From the NCBI RefSeq assembly GCF_002934665.1, contig NZ_NIRS01000004.1:312501-376500 (forward strand): a stretch of 64,000 nucleotides of DNA, in the 5' to 3' direction. The DNA comes from Pseudomonas laurylsulfatiphila (GTDB lineage: Bacteria > Pseudomonadota > Gammaproteobacteria > Pseudomonadales > Pseudomonadaceae). Positions 43,065 through 50,884 of the stretch are shown here, one piece after another. Position 1 is the stretch's first letter. Each line of letters opens with the position of its first letter. The translations under genes and the position numbers were made by a program. Under the pieces are notes generated by a model that had not been told where the DNA came from, searched no databases, and was given only the letters and a program-made list of their open reading frames with translations.

Positions 43065-43547
43065 TCAGTGCCGTTCGAGCGCATTCACCAGATCATGGAA
43101 GGCTTCACGATTGGTGTCGTTCAGGCCCATGAGGATCTTGTGCGCTTCGAGCACCTTGATCCGCACCACTTCTTCGGACTGATCCTGGTCTGGCAGGTCG
43201 TCCAGGCATTCCGGGCATGGCACCGGCTTGTCGACGATGTTGAAGACCTGCTCGAAGCCCATGGACTGCAACAGCCGCGTGATGTCTTCGTGGGTGGTGA
43301 CGACGGTCGGCAGCAGGCCGACTTTCTGCCGCGACAGGATCGACAGCTTGGCCAGCAGGCCAAGTGTGGTGCTGTCGATGCTGCGGGTTTCGGTCAGATC
43401 GATCACGATCGCGTTGAAATTCAACGCGCTGAAGATCCGCTCAATAGTCGCATCCAACGCCGAACACAGGGTCAGGCGAACTTCACCGACGAACTTCAGG
43501 ACGAAGGTGCCGTCCTGCTCGGCGAACTGGATTCTACCGGTACTCAT
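43065..43547 (-). CDS. rssC: STAS-domain anti-anti-sigma-like protein (RssC type)
   Basis: 160 residues. The N-terminal 100 residues form a STAS domain (FAEQDGTFVLKFVGEVRLTL), with the potential phosphoserine in ETRSIDSTTLGLL. The C-terminal 60 residues include a CPECLDD segment and a charged helix. It overlaps the rssB stop by one base (TGATG), so it is translationally coupled. Next to a receiver-PP2C protein it is the probable dephosphorylation substrate and partner. The rssB/rssC order beside tal matches P. aeruginosa PA2798/PA2797 as I recall. The HsbA homologue is the alternative. Confidence 0.75.
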   Translation of the reverse strand: MSTGRIQFAEQDGTFVLKFVGEVRLTLCSALDATIERIFSALNFNAIVIDLTETRSIDSTTLGLLAKLSILSRQKVGLLPTVVTTHEDITRLLQSMGFEQVFNIVDKPVPCPECLDDLPDQDQSEEVVRIKVLEAHKILMGLNDTNREAFHDLVNALERH

Positions 43548-44728
43548 CAAAGATTCCTGCTCAACACCAACAGGGCGATATCATCCGGCATCTCCCCTAG
43601 CGTGGCCAATCCAAAAACCTGCCGCAGCCCATCCAGGGTGCCGCCCGCCGCCTTGACCCTTTGGGGCAACGCCGCTTCTTTTTCTTTGAGTGTGGGTTCT
43701 GGCAAAAGGTCCAGAATGCCATCAGACATCAGCGTCAGGCTGAACGTCGGTGGCAATTCCAGCACGTGGTCTTCATAGGTGGCTTCGTTGAAGAGGCCCA
43801 CCGGCAGGCCACGCCCTTCCAGATAACGAACACTGTCTGGCGTGTACAACACTGGCAACGGCAAATGACCGCCGATGCTATAGGTCAACAAACCGGTCTC
43901 CTCGTCGATGACTCCACCGACCATTGTGACGTGTTTACCCAGCTTACAACTGATCAGGCCCCGGTTGATATGACCAAGAACCTCTGAAGGCTTGAATTCC
44001 GGCAAGGTGCCGCTGCGCTTGGATTCGAACAGCAAGCGCGTGGTCATGAACTTCAACAGCACGGTGACGAAGGCTGAAGAGGCGCCATGCCCGGAAACGT
44101 CCGCCAGGTAAAACGCTACCCGACGCTCGTCGACGCGAAAGTAGTCGACGAAATCACCCGACAGGTACAACGACGGGATGATCTGGTGAGCAAATTTGAA
44201 CTCGTCGATGCTCCACGGGCTGACCGGCAGCATGTTCATCTGCACCTGGCGACCGGCGTTCTGGTCTTCCTGGAGCAGGTTCAGGCTGGCTTCGAGCTCG
44301 CGGTTGGCCTTCTCCAGCTTCTCGCGGTAGCGCTGGTTTTCCAGCAGCAGGCGCGCGCGATCCAGGGCCCGGCGCACAGAGTGCTCGAGCACGGCCAGAT
44401 CTTCGAGAGGCTTGATCAGGTAGTCCGCCGCGCCCAGGCGCAGGGCCTCGACCGCGTCGTTCATCACGCCGGCACCCGACACCACGATCACTGGCGTTTG
44501 CGGCGACAGCTCGGTGACCTGGCGGATGAGTTCGAGTCCGCCCATCTGCGGCATGCGCAGATCGCAGATGACCAAGTCGGGCTTGTCTTGCTCGAATACC
44601 TGAAGACCCTGCTGGCCATTGCTGGCCTGCAAGACGCTGAAACCACTGTCTTCCAAATAGGCGGCGAGGCTCGCGCGCACTACTTCGTCATCATCGATTA
44701 TCAGCAGCGTGGCACTGGTTTTTGGCAT
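43547..44728 (-). CDS. rssB: Response regulator with PP2C-type phosphatase domain, RssB
   Basis: 393 residues. Receiver domain at residues 1-120 with phosphoacceptor Asp56 (VICDLRMPQMGG) and Lys in ADYLIKPLED. A coiled-coil linker follows (LLENQRYREKLEKANRELEA). The PP2C/SpoIIE-like domain has the metal-binding aspartates in LSGDFVDYF, FYLADVSGHGA and LMSDGILDL. Length and neighbours fit RssB, the RpoS turnover adaptor, rather than the longer HsbR. The ATG at 44728 starts the receiver. An upstream in-frame start would add an unstructured leader. Confidence 0.8.
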   Translation of the reverse strand: MPKTSATLLIIDDDEVVRASLAAYLEDSGFSVLQASNGQQGLQVFEQDKPDLVICDLRMPQMGGLELIRQVTELSPQTPVIVVSGAGVMNDAVEALRLGAADYLIKPLEDLAVLEHSVRRALDRARLLLENQRYREKLEKANRELEASLNLLQEDQNAGRQVQMNMLPVSPWSIDEFKFAHQIIPSLYLSGDFVDYFRVDERRVAFYLADVSGHGASSAFVTVLLKFMTTRLLFESKRSGTLPEFKPSEVLGHINRGLISCKLGKHVTMVGGVIDEETGLLTYSIGGHLPLPVLYTPDSVRYLEGRGLPVGLFNEATYEDHVLELPPTFSLTLMSDGILDLLPEPTLKEKEAALPQRVKAAGGTLDGLRQVFGLATLGEMPDDIALLVLSRNL

Positions 44729-45070
44729 GTGGGCAAACGGCGCCAGAATTAGGTTGGCGTAGCAGGCGGGGATTTTGACCCGGCACTCACTACTGGATTC
44801 GCTTTCTAGCCTCTCTGTCGCACCGCTTTCGGGCATTTGCCCTACACACGTGTACACCAGAGGTGCCCTTCTAAGGCGCAGACGGTACTCCCATCCGCGG
44901 GGCGTTTCAAGCTCACGCCGATGGTCGCTTGACGTCTTTGTTTGTCAAATCACCGAGAGTTATAAGAACAGTCAAATCCGTAACTCAATGGAAGGTTAGA
45001 ACCCACGGGGCAATCCGGTCGGGACGCCAGTGAAAAGCGCGATTTCATTCGCATGCAGGTCTTCGCAAAC

Positions 45071-45102
45071 AAAAAAGGCGACCTTGATGGCCGCCTTTTT
45101 TT
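45071..45102 (-). terminator. Intrinsic terminator of mlaA
   Basis: On the minus strand AAAAAAAGGCG pairs with CGCCTTTTTT around an 11-nt partly paired loop and ends in a T-run, 20 bp after the mlaA stop. Confidence 0.8.
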
Positions 45103-45119
45103 CGGTTTACCGATCGAGA

Positions 45120-45809
45120 TCAGAAATCGTCTTCGACCTGACCGTCTTTCACCTTGAATTCCCGGTTCTGCAGGTACGCATTACGGATGAAGGTGTACTT
45201 GTCGCCAGTGATCAGCTTCTCGCTCGACAGCAGGTTGGCACGCGTATCGATGATGTCCAGGGCGAAGAACGAGTTACGCACGGGAACGTCGTTCACGTAG
45301 CGATAGGCGCCCGTGTAGCTGTCGACGTACTTGGACGGTGCATCGCGCAAGGTGCTTGGGCCCAGCAGCGGCAGCATCACGTAAGGGCCGCTGCCGACAC
45401 CCCAGTAACCCAGCGTCTGGCCGAAATCTTCGTCATTGCGCTGCAGGCCCATTTTGGTGCCGACATCAATCACGCCCAGCAAGCCGAAAGTGGTGTTGAA
45501 AATGATGCGTGCGGTATCAACGCCGGCGGCACGGGGTTTGGCCTGCAGGATATCGTTGGCGAGGTTGCGCACGTCGCCGATGTTCCGGAAAAAGTTGTGA
45601 ACGCCGTCTTCGACAAACTGCGGAGTTATGTACTGGTAGCCCTGGGCCAAGGGCTTCAGCGCGTAGGTGTCGATTACGTCGTTGAACTTGTAGATCGGGC
45701 GGTTGACGCTTTCCCAAGGATCATCTTCCGAGGCTGCCTGGGCAACGAACGGAACCAGCATCACACTGGCGCATACACAAATCCTGGCTAGATGATTGCT
45801 CCAGCGCAT
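45120..45809 (-). CDS. mlaA: MlaA (VacJ) phospholipid-transport protein
   Basis: 229 residues. MlaA removes mislocalised phospholipids from the outer leaflet of the outer membrane. Family motifs: DPWESVNRPIYKFNDVIDTY, YITPQFVEDGVHNFFRNIGD, LAQGYQ and YWGVGSGPYVMLPLLGPST. AAGGAG lies 9 nt before the ATG at 45809. E. coli MlaA is a lipoprotein. Here the signal peptide (ICVCASVMLVPFVAQA) has no lipobox cysteine near the cleavage point, so the mature protein may be a plain secreted or integral protein. Confidence 0.9.
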   Translation of the reverse strand: MRWSNHLARICVCASVMLVPFVAQAASEDDPWESVNRPIYKFNDVIDTYALKPLAQGYQYITPQFVEDGVHNFFRNIGDVRNLANDILQAKPRAAGVDTARIIFNTTFGLLGVIDVGTKMGLQRNDEDFGQTLGYWGVGSGPYVMLPLLGPSTLRDAPSKYVDSYTGAYRYVNDVPVRNSFFALDIIDTRANLLSSEKLITGDKYTFIRNAYLQNREFKVKDGQVEDDF

Positions 45810-46010
45810 AGAAAAAAACTCCTTGGTTTGTACCGGCTCGGGCGCCTGGCCCAGGCAATAAGTGAGCAAGTATAAGACGTAAACGCCGTTTAAGGCACTT
45901 TGGACTCATCCCGCGCCGGAGGAATCGCGCCAAATGTGAGCGATTAACATCCATGTCACTCAATTGTCACCGTCTCCCGCTAGCCTTCAGGCTATTTCAG
46001 GGACGTCCAC

Positions 46011-46631
46011 ATGCCGCTCGCCGAAGCCTTGCCCCAAACCGCACCCCGCCTGACCGCCGTCCTGTTCGGCCTCAGTGGCTGCCTGGTGGATTTCGGCGCA
46101 CACACGCAGCGCCACGGCAGCCACTCGGCCGAGCACGCAGAATCCACACCCGGTGCACTGGACAGCCTGCTCAGTTTGCAGCGCCAGCAAATCCCCTGTG
46201 CCTGGCTCGATGAAATGTCCCCTGCCCTCAGCCAGTCCCTGGCCGCTGCGCTGCCGGAATGGATCAAACCATCGCAACATTCCGCAACAATTAGCCCATG
46301 GCCCGCCCCGGATGCCTGCTGGCAAGCCCTGATGACCCTGAACGTTGACCGACTCGACGGCTGTGTACTGGTGAGCGGTGAACCGCGCCTGTTGCAAGCG
46401 GGGCTTAATGCCGGGCTGTGGACCATCGGCCTGGCGTCCTGCGGTTCGCTGTGCGGGTTGGCGCCCCGCCAATGGCAAGCGTTGACCCAGCAGGAGCGCG
46501 ACATCAAACGCGGCAAGGCCACGATGCAACTGTTCGGCCTGGGCGTGCATTCGGTGATCGATCACCTCGGTGAACTCGACACCTGCCTGGCAGACATCCA
46601 GTTGCGCCGGTTCAAAGGCGAAAAGCCCTGA
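46011..46631 (+). CDS. Phosphonatase-like HAD protein lacking the nucleophile
   Basis: 206 residues. Its outline follows phosphonoacetaldehyde-hydrolase-like HAD proteins: motif I region LTAVLFGLSGCLVDFGAHTQ, EGLNAGMW-like QAGLNAGLWTIGLASCG, ERDIKRGKATMQLFGLGVHS and VIDHLGELDTCLADI. In motif I the catalytic DxD is replaced (FGLSG), so phosphatase chemistry is unlikely. It starts 201 bp from mlaA, divergently, and is followed by a DUF4404 gene, a neighbourhood I recall from other pseudomonads. It may be a binding or structural descendant. Confidence 0.65.
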   Translation: MPLAEALPQTAPRLTAVLFGLSGCLVDFGAHTQRHGSHSAEHAESTPGALDSLLSLQRQQIPCAWLDEMSPALSQSLAAALPEWIKPSQHSATISPWPAPDACWQALMTLNVDRLDGCVLVSGEPRLLQAGLNAGLWTIGLASCGSLCGLAPRQWQALTQQERDIKRGKATMQLFGLGVHSVIDHLGELDTCLADIQLRRFKGEKP

Positions 46632-46740
46632 TCGAGATCATGCAGGTTAGGCAGGAGTGGATTAATCTAAAGGTCAGCCATAGACCTTTGGCGCGCCGCT
46701 GCGGTCTATGCCAGTGCCAATCGAGAGAAGGAAGAACGCC

Positions 46741-47004
46741 ATGCCTGCCCGCGAACTGCAAGAACAGCTCAATGCCCTGCGCGAGCAATTGGAACAGAAT
46801 CCTCCACTGTCCGAAGTTGAACGCGAAGATCTGCACGTGTTGATGCAACAGATCGAACTTGAGCTTGAGCTCGAAACCAAGACCAAAGATTCCAATATCG
46901 CCGACAACGTCAACCTCGCCGTCGAACGCTTCGAACTCGAACACCCTACCCTTGCCGGCGCCCTGCGCAACATCGGGCAGGCCTTGGCCAACATGGGAAT
47001 CTGA
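46741..47004 (+). CDS. DUF4404 family protein
   Basis: 87 residues, acidic and strongly alpha-helical. Heptad-like leucines are seen in RELQEQLNALREQLEQNPP and VLMQQIELELELE. The C-terminal VERFELEHPTLAGALRNIG is the DUF4404 signature. Soluble, function unknown. The ATG at 46741 is chosen over an upstream in-frame start because GAAGGAAG lies just before it. A terminator follows directly. Confidence 0.75.
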   Translation: MPARELQEQLNALREQLEQNPPLSEVEREDLHVLMQQIELELELETKTKDSNIADNVNLAVERFELEHPTLAGALRNIGQALANMGI

Positions 47005-47019
47005 ACCCTTCTGATGCAA

Positions 47020-47047
47020 AAAACCCCGCTGGCGATGGCGGGGTTTT
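47020..47047 (+). terminator. Intrinsic terminator
   Basis: Stem AAAACCCCGC / GCGGGGTTTT with an 8-nt loop and a T-run, directly after the DUF4404 gene. The A/T symmetry may let it also act for queF on the minus strand. Confidence 0.88.
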
Positions 47048-47073
47048 TTCGTTTCTGCGCCTGGCAATACAGC

Positions 47074-47170
47074 CCCTTGTGGGAGCGAGCCTGCTCGCGA
47101 ATGCGGTGTGTCAGTCATCATTGATGTTGAATGTCATAACGCTTTCGCGAGCAGGCTCGATCCCACAGGG
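47074..47170. repeat. Inverted REP pair
   Basis: GTGGGAGCGAGCCTGCTCGC (47080-47099) and its inverted copy TTCGCGAGCAGGCTCGATCC (47144-47163) flank a 40-bp spacer between the convergent DUF4404 and queF genes. The core differs from the REP family at 50786 and 58236. Confidence 0.8.
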
Positions 47171-47175
47171 TTTCG

Positions 47176-48006
47176 TTACTGACGGACCAGGCGATGGTTC
47201 GGCAGTTGCACCGCTTCAGTGCTGCGATACGGGTTGATGTCCAGCCCGCCACGACGCACATAACGCGCATACACCGTCAGTTTCTCCGGTTTCAGCAACC
47301 GCTGCAGGTCAAGGAAGATCCGCTCCACGCACTGCTCATGGAAGTCCGAATGCTGACGGAAGCTGACGATGTACTCGAGCAGACTCGCATGATCCAGCGC
47401 CGCACCACGGTACTCCACCGCCACGCTGCCCCAGTCCGGCTGGCTGGTGACCGGGCAGTTGGACTTGAGCAAATGGCTGTGCACACTCTCCTCGACCATG
47501 CGCGAATCATCGCAACGCAGCAGTTCCGGCCGTGGATGCTCGTAGTTGCTGACGCTGATATCCAGTTCGTCGATGCACAAGCCCGGCAACGCCACGACGC
47601 CTTCGCGCTCGACATCCTTGAGACTGCGAATGCGCACGCCCACCGGCTTGCCGGCAGCCGCCGACAAGTCCTTGACCAGCGTCGCCTCGAGGCTCGCGGT
47701 GTCGGTAAACGGCGTCTGGTTCAGGGAGTTGAGGTAGAGCTTGAACGATTTCGACTCGATGATATTCGGCGAATCCGCCGGAATGCTGAATTCGCCGATC
47801 GCCACCACCGGCTTGCCCGACGGCAACAGCCAGGACAGTTCGAAGCAATTCCAGAAATCCACGCCTTTGTACGGCAGGGTTTCAGCCGTCAGGCCCAGTT
47901 CCGCCCACTTCGCAGTGCGCGGGATCGGGAACAGCAGGGACGGCGTGTAGGTGGCGATGTATTCGCTGGACTTGCCCAGCGGCGAGTGTTCGGCTGCGGG
48001 ATGCAT
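47176..48006 (-). CDS. queF: NADPH-dependent 7-cyano-7-deazaguanine reductase QueF
   Basis: 276 residues, the long (type II, bimodular) form. It reduces preQ0 to preQ1 in queuosine synthesis. Signatures: FNCFELSWLL-like WNCFELSWLL, IESKSFKLYLNSLNQTPF, the catalytic cysteine in SNCPVTSQPDWGS and EYIVSFRQHSDFHEQC. The start MHPAAEHSPLGKSSEY matches the family. Core gene, located beside the copper cupredoxin as in P. aeruginosa. Confidence 0.95.
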   Translation of the reverse strand: MHPAAEHSPLGKSSEYIATYTPSLLFPIPRTAKWAELGLTAETLPYKGVDFWNCFELSWLLPSGKPVVAIGEFSIPADSPNIIESKSFKLYLNSLNQTPFTDTASLEATLVKDLSAAAGKPVGVRIRSLKDVEREGVVALPGLCIDELDISVSNYEHPRPELLRCDDSRMVEESVHSHLLKSNCPVTSQPDWGSVAVEYRGAALDHASLLEYIVSFRQHSDFHEQCVERIFLDLQRLLKPEKLTVYARYVRRGGLDINPYRSTEAVQLPNHRLVRQ

Positions 48007-48067
48007 GGCGGAAACCTGACTGAAGAATCAGCGGATTCTATCAGCCTTTGCTCCCGCCTTTGAGTGC

Positions 48068-48604
48068 TTACTGACTGACAGTCAGTTTGCCGACCATACC
48101 GGCCTGATAATGACCGGGGATGTTGCAGGCAAACTCAAGGTTGGTGGCCTTGCTGAAGGTCCAGGTCAGCTCGGCGGTCTTGCCCGGCTCCACCAGCACG
48201 CTGTTGGGGTCGTCATGCTGCATGCCGTGATCCATTTTGCCGTGATCCATGCCGGCCATGTTGCCGTGGTCCATGGCCTTCATGCCGGTTGGCGTCAGCA
48301 TGCCGCTCTGTTGCATCTGCAACATTTCCTGCTGGTGCCTGGCGTGCATCGCCGCGTCTCCCAGGTTGAACTCATGCAGCAACTGGCCCTTATTGACCAG
48401 CACGAAGCGCACGGTTTCCCCGGCCTTGATGTCGATGGCCTTCGGCGTGAAGGACATGTCCCCCATGACCACTTCGACACTGCGGGTCGCCTTGGCCGCC
48501 GGGGCCGGTTGGCCGAAATCGTAGGCATGCCCGCCGTCCGCCCACACCGGTGAGCTCAGCGCCAGCAAACTCAGGATTTGCGCCAGGGATTTGCGTAAAA
48601 ACAT
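48068..48604 (-). CDS. copI: Periplasmic copper-resistance cupredoxin (CopI type)
   Basis: 178 residues. The signal peptide ends at VWA (about residue 22). The cupredoxin domain has copper-site residues in LLHEFNLGD (His) and FACNIPGHYQAGMVG (Cys, His, Met). A Met/His-rich insert (MDHGNMAGMDHGKMDHGM) lies between them. It contributes to periplasmic copper tolerance. It is divergent from copRS with a shared CopR-like box, and a TTGGAG Shine-Dalgarno precedes the ATG. The same TAG-NNT -10 geometry as copA is seen (TAGAGT, 48648-48643). Confidence 0.85.
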   Translation of the reverse strand: MFLRKSLAQILSLLALSSPVWADGGHAYDFGQPAPAAKATRSVEVVMGDMSFTPKAIDIKAGETVRFVLVNKGQLLHEFNLGDAAMHARHQQEMLQMQQSGMLTPTGMKAMDHGNMAGMDHGKMDHGMQHDDPNSVLVEPGKTAELTWTFSKATNLEFACNIPGHYQAGMVGKLTVSQ

Positions 48605-48680
48605 CGTCGTACTCCAACAAGATAAGGCTCAGCATGAGGAAAACTCTAAACTGCTGCCACTGCCCGTAACCTGACAGCCA

Positions 48681-48696
48681 GATTACAACTTTGTCA
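48681..48696 (-). promoter_or_regulatory. CopR-type copper box between copI and copR
   Basis: The minus strand reads TGACAAAGTTGTAATC, similar to the copA box at 172-187 (13 of 16 identical). It lies 32 nt before TAGAGT, the -10 candidate of copI, the same distance as at copA. On the plus side TTGACC (48699-48704) and TATAAA (48725-48730) are candidate copR promoter elements with a long 20-bp spacer. A second TGACA lies at 48672-48676, so two CopR dimers may bind. Confidence 0.7.
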
Positions 48697-48759
48697 GCTT
48701 GACCTGTATGAACGCTGCCCACGGTATAAAGCGTTCGTTCCATTTGCCATGAGTCGCCC

Positions 48760-49440
48760 ATGAAACTGCTGATTGTCGAAGACCAACCGAAAACCGGCCA
48801 CTACCTGCGTCAGGGTCTGGCCGAGGCCGGGTTCAACACGGAACTGGTGGCCGACGGCAGCACCGGCCAGCAACTGGCCCTCAGCGGCGAGTATGCCCTG
48901 CTGATTCTCGATGTGATGCTGCCCGGCCGCGATGGCTGGCAGATTCTGCAAGCCGTGCGCAGCGCCGGCCTGGACACGCCGGTACTTTTTCTGACAGCGC
49001 GCGACGCCGTGGAGGACAGGGTTCACGGCCTGGAACTGGGTGCCGACGACTATCTGGTCAAGCCGTTTGCTTTCTCCGAACTGCTGGCCCGGGTTCGCAG
49101 CCTGTTGCGTCGCGGTAGCGCCACGCCTCAGGAAACCAGCCTGCAACTGGCCGATTTGCGCCTGGACCTGATCCGTCGCCGGGTCGAACGCAGCGGCCAG
49201 CGAATCGACCTGACCGCCAAGGAGTTCGCCCTGCTGGAAATGCTCCTGCGCCGTCAGGGTGAAGTCCTGCCCAAGTCGCTGATTGCGTCCCAGGTCTGGG
49301 ACATGAATTTCGACAGCGACACCAATGTCATCGAGGTGGCCATCCGCCGACTGCGCCTGAAGATCGACGATGAATTCCCCAACAAGCTGATCCACACCGT
49401 GCGCGGCATGGGCTACGTGCTTGAAGAGCGCCCTGCCTGA
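48760..49440 (+). CDS. copR: Copper response regulator CopR
   Basis: 226 residues, OmpR family. Receiver domain with the acidic pair in IVEDQPKTG, phosphoacceptor Asp51 (LLILDVMLPGRDGW), Thr in FLTARD and Lys in DYLVKPFAFSELL. The C-terminal winged helix has LTAKEFALLEMLLRRQGEVL and VAIRRLRLKIDDEF, then IHTVRGMGYVLEE. It matches CopR/CusR/IrlR metal regulators. The stop overlaps the copS start by one base (TGATG). It probably activates copABCD, copI and its own operon through the boxes described. Confidence 0.92.
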   Translation: MKLLIVEDQPKTGHYLRQGLAEAGFNTELVADGSTGQQLALSGEYALLILDVMLPGRDGWQILQAVRSAGLDTPVLFLTARDAVEDRVHGLELGADDYLVKPFAFSELLARVRSLLRRGSATPQETSLQLADLRLDLIRRRVERSGQRIDLTAKEFALLEMLLRRQGEVLPKSLIASQVWDMNFDSDTNVIEVAIRRLRLKIDDEFPNKLIHTVRGMGYVLEERPA

Positions 49441-50795
49441 TGCGCCGTCTCTCCTTGAGCAGCCGCCTGGCGCTGTTGTTTGCCGCCTGCACCGCCGTGG
49501 TGTCGTTGTTCGCCGGGGTGCTGTTCAGTCGCGCCAGTGAGGCGCACTTTGTTGAGCTCGACCAGCAATTGCTGGACGCCAAGCTGTCGGGCTTGCGTCG
49601 GGCCCTGCACGACTTTCAATCGAGTGACAGCAAAGTGAAGCTGACAGAGGAACTGAGCCGGCAGGCTGATCTGTCATTGCGCATTACCGGCAGCGACGGT
49701 CAGCGCTGGTATGACAGCTCGGCAAACATTCCGCAGCTATTGCCGCGCCCGCCCGGATTGTCGACGGTGAGCCATGAAGGCATGGATTACCGCGTGCTGA
49801 ATGCACCGCTTTTTGCGGACAAACCCGACTCACCGCAACTGACCCTGCTGCTGGACATCACCCACCACCAGCACTTTCTGCAACGCATGCAGCATCTGAT
49901 CTGGCTAACCGTCGGCCTGTCAGCCCTGGCCACCGCACTGCTGGGCGCCTGGGCGGCGCGCAGCGGCTTGCGCCCGTTGCGGCGCATCAGCGCGGTCGCC
50001 AGCGGTGTTTCCGCGCAATCGCTGAACATGCGATTGCCCGAAGAAAACATGCCACCGGAACTGGCGGACATGGCCCACAACTTCAACGCCATGCTCGGAC
50101 GCCTCGACGACTCTTTTCAGCGCCTGTCCGCGTTCTCTGCCGACATTGCCCATGAATTGCGTACCCCATTGTCGAACCTGCTGACCCACACCCAGGTCAC
50201 CCTCACCCGCCCCCGCCCCATCGAGGACTACCGCGAAGCCCTGCACAGTAACCTCGAGGAGTTGCAATGGATGGCGCAACTGGTCAACGACATGCTGTAT
50301 CTGGCCAAGGCTGACCATGGGCTGTTGATGCCCAAGCGCGAGCCCTTGGAGCTGGGACAGGAAGCGGATCTGCTGCTGGAGTTTTTTGCGCCGCTGGCAG
50401 AGGACGCCCAGGTGAAATTGAGCCGGGACGGTAACGCGTGCATGGAAGGTGATCGCAGCATGTTGCGTCGGGCACTCTCCAATTTGCTGGACAATGCGTT
50501 GCGGTTTACACCGGTTGATGGCGAGGTTCGGGTGCGGATTGTCGAGCAGCCCAAGGGGTTGAGCCTGACGGTCGAGAACAGCGGCGAAGGCATTGACGGG
50601 TCGTTGCTGCCGCGTTTGTTTGATCGCTTCTACCGGGCCGATCCGGCGCGGCAGGAAGGCAGCAGTGAGCATGCCGGGTTGGGCCTGGCGATTACCCAGT
50701 CGATCATCCGCGCCCACGGTGGGCAGATTCGTTGCGAATCGAATGATGGATGGACCAGGTTTGTAATCGAATTACCAAGAAAAAACACCCTGTAG
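49440..50795 (+). CDS. copS: Copper sensor histidine kinase CopS
   Basis: 451 residues. First membrane helix at about residues 8-30, a periplasmic sensor domain, and a second helix near 150-175. HAMP domain, then the dimerisation helix with the phosphorylated His in FSADIAHELRTPLSNLL (about His238). ATPase boxes: N (LSNLLDNALRFTP), G1 (VENSGEGID) and G2 (GLGLAITQSII). It senses periplasmic copper and phosphorylates CopR. The last codons and stop (NTL, TAG) lie inside the REP element that follows, so the repeat supplies the natural stop codon. Confidence 0.92.
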   Translation: MRRLSLSSRLALLFAACTAVVSLFAGVLFSRASEAHFVELDQQLLDAKLSGLRRALHDFQSSDSKVKLTEELSRQADLSLRITGSDGQRWYDSSANIPQLLPRPPGLSTVSHEGMDYRVLNAPLFADKPDSPQLTLLLDITHHQHFLQRMQHLIWLTVGLSALATALLGAWAARSGLRPLRRISAVASGVSAQSLNMRLPEENMPPELADMAHNFNAMLGRLDDSFQRLSAFSADIAHELRTPLSNLLTHTQVTLTRPRPIEDYREALHSNLEELQWMAQLVNDMLYLAKADHGLLMPKREPLELGQEADLLLEFFAPLAEDAQVKLSRDGNACMEGDRSMLRRALSNLLDNALRFTPVDGEVRVRIVEQPKGLSLTVENSGEGIDGSLLPRLFDRFYRADPARQEGSSEHAGLGLAITQSIIRAHGGQIRCESNDGWTRFVIELPRKNTL

Positions 50796-50880
50796 GAGCT
50801 GCCGAAGGCTGCGATCTTTTGATTTTGTTTTTAAAAAGCAAGATCAAAAGATCGCAGCCTTCGGCAGCTCCTACAGGGTG
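50786..50880. repeat. Perfect 38-bp inverted REP pair
   Basis: Arms at 50786-50823 and 50843-50880 are exact reverse complements. The core TGTAGGAGCTGCCGAAGGCT is shared with the repeat at 58236-58317. It lies between convergent copS and lolE and can form a very stable hairpin, probably ending both transcripts. Its left arm contains the copS stop codon. Confidence 0.92.
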
Positions 50881-50884
50881 TGGA

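Noticed and set aside
43065..44728. HsbA/HsbR annotation for the STAS and receiver-PP2C pair
   Set aside because: Receiver-PP2C length (393 residues) and location next to tal fit RssC/RssB better. HsbR is longer and lies in a flagellar-linked locus in P. aeruginosa.
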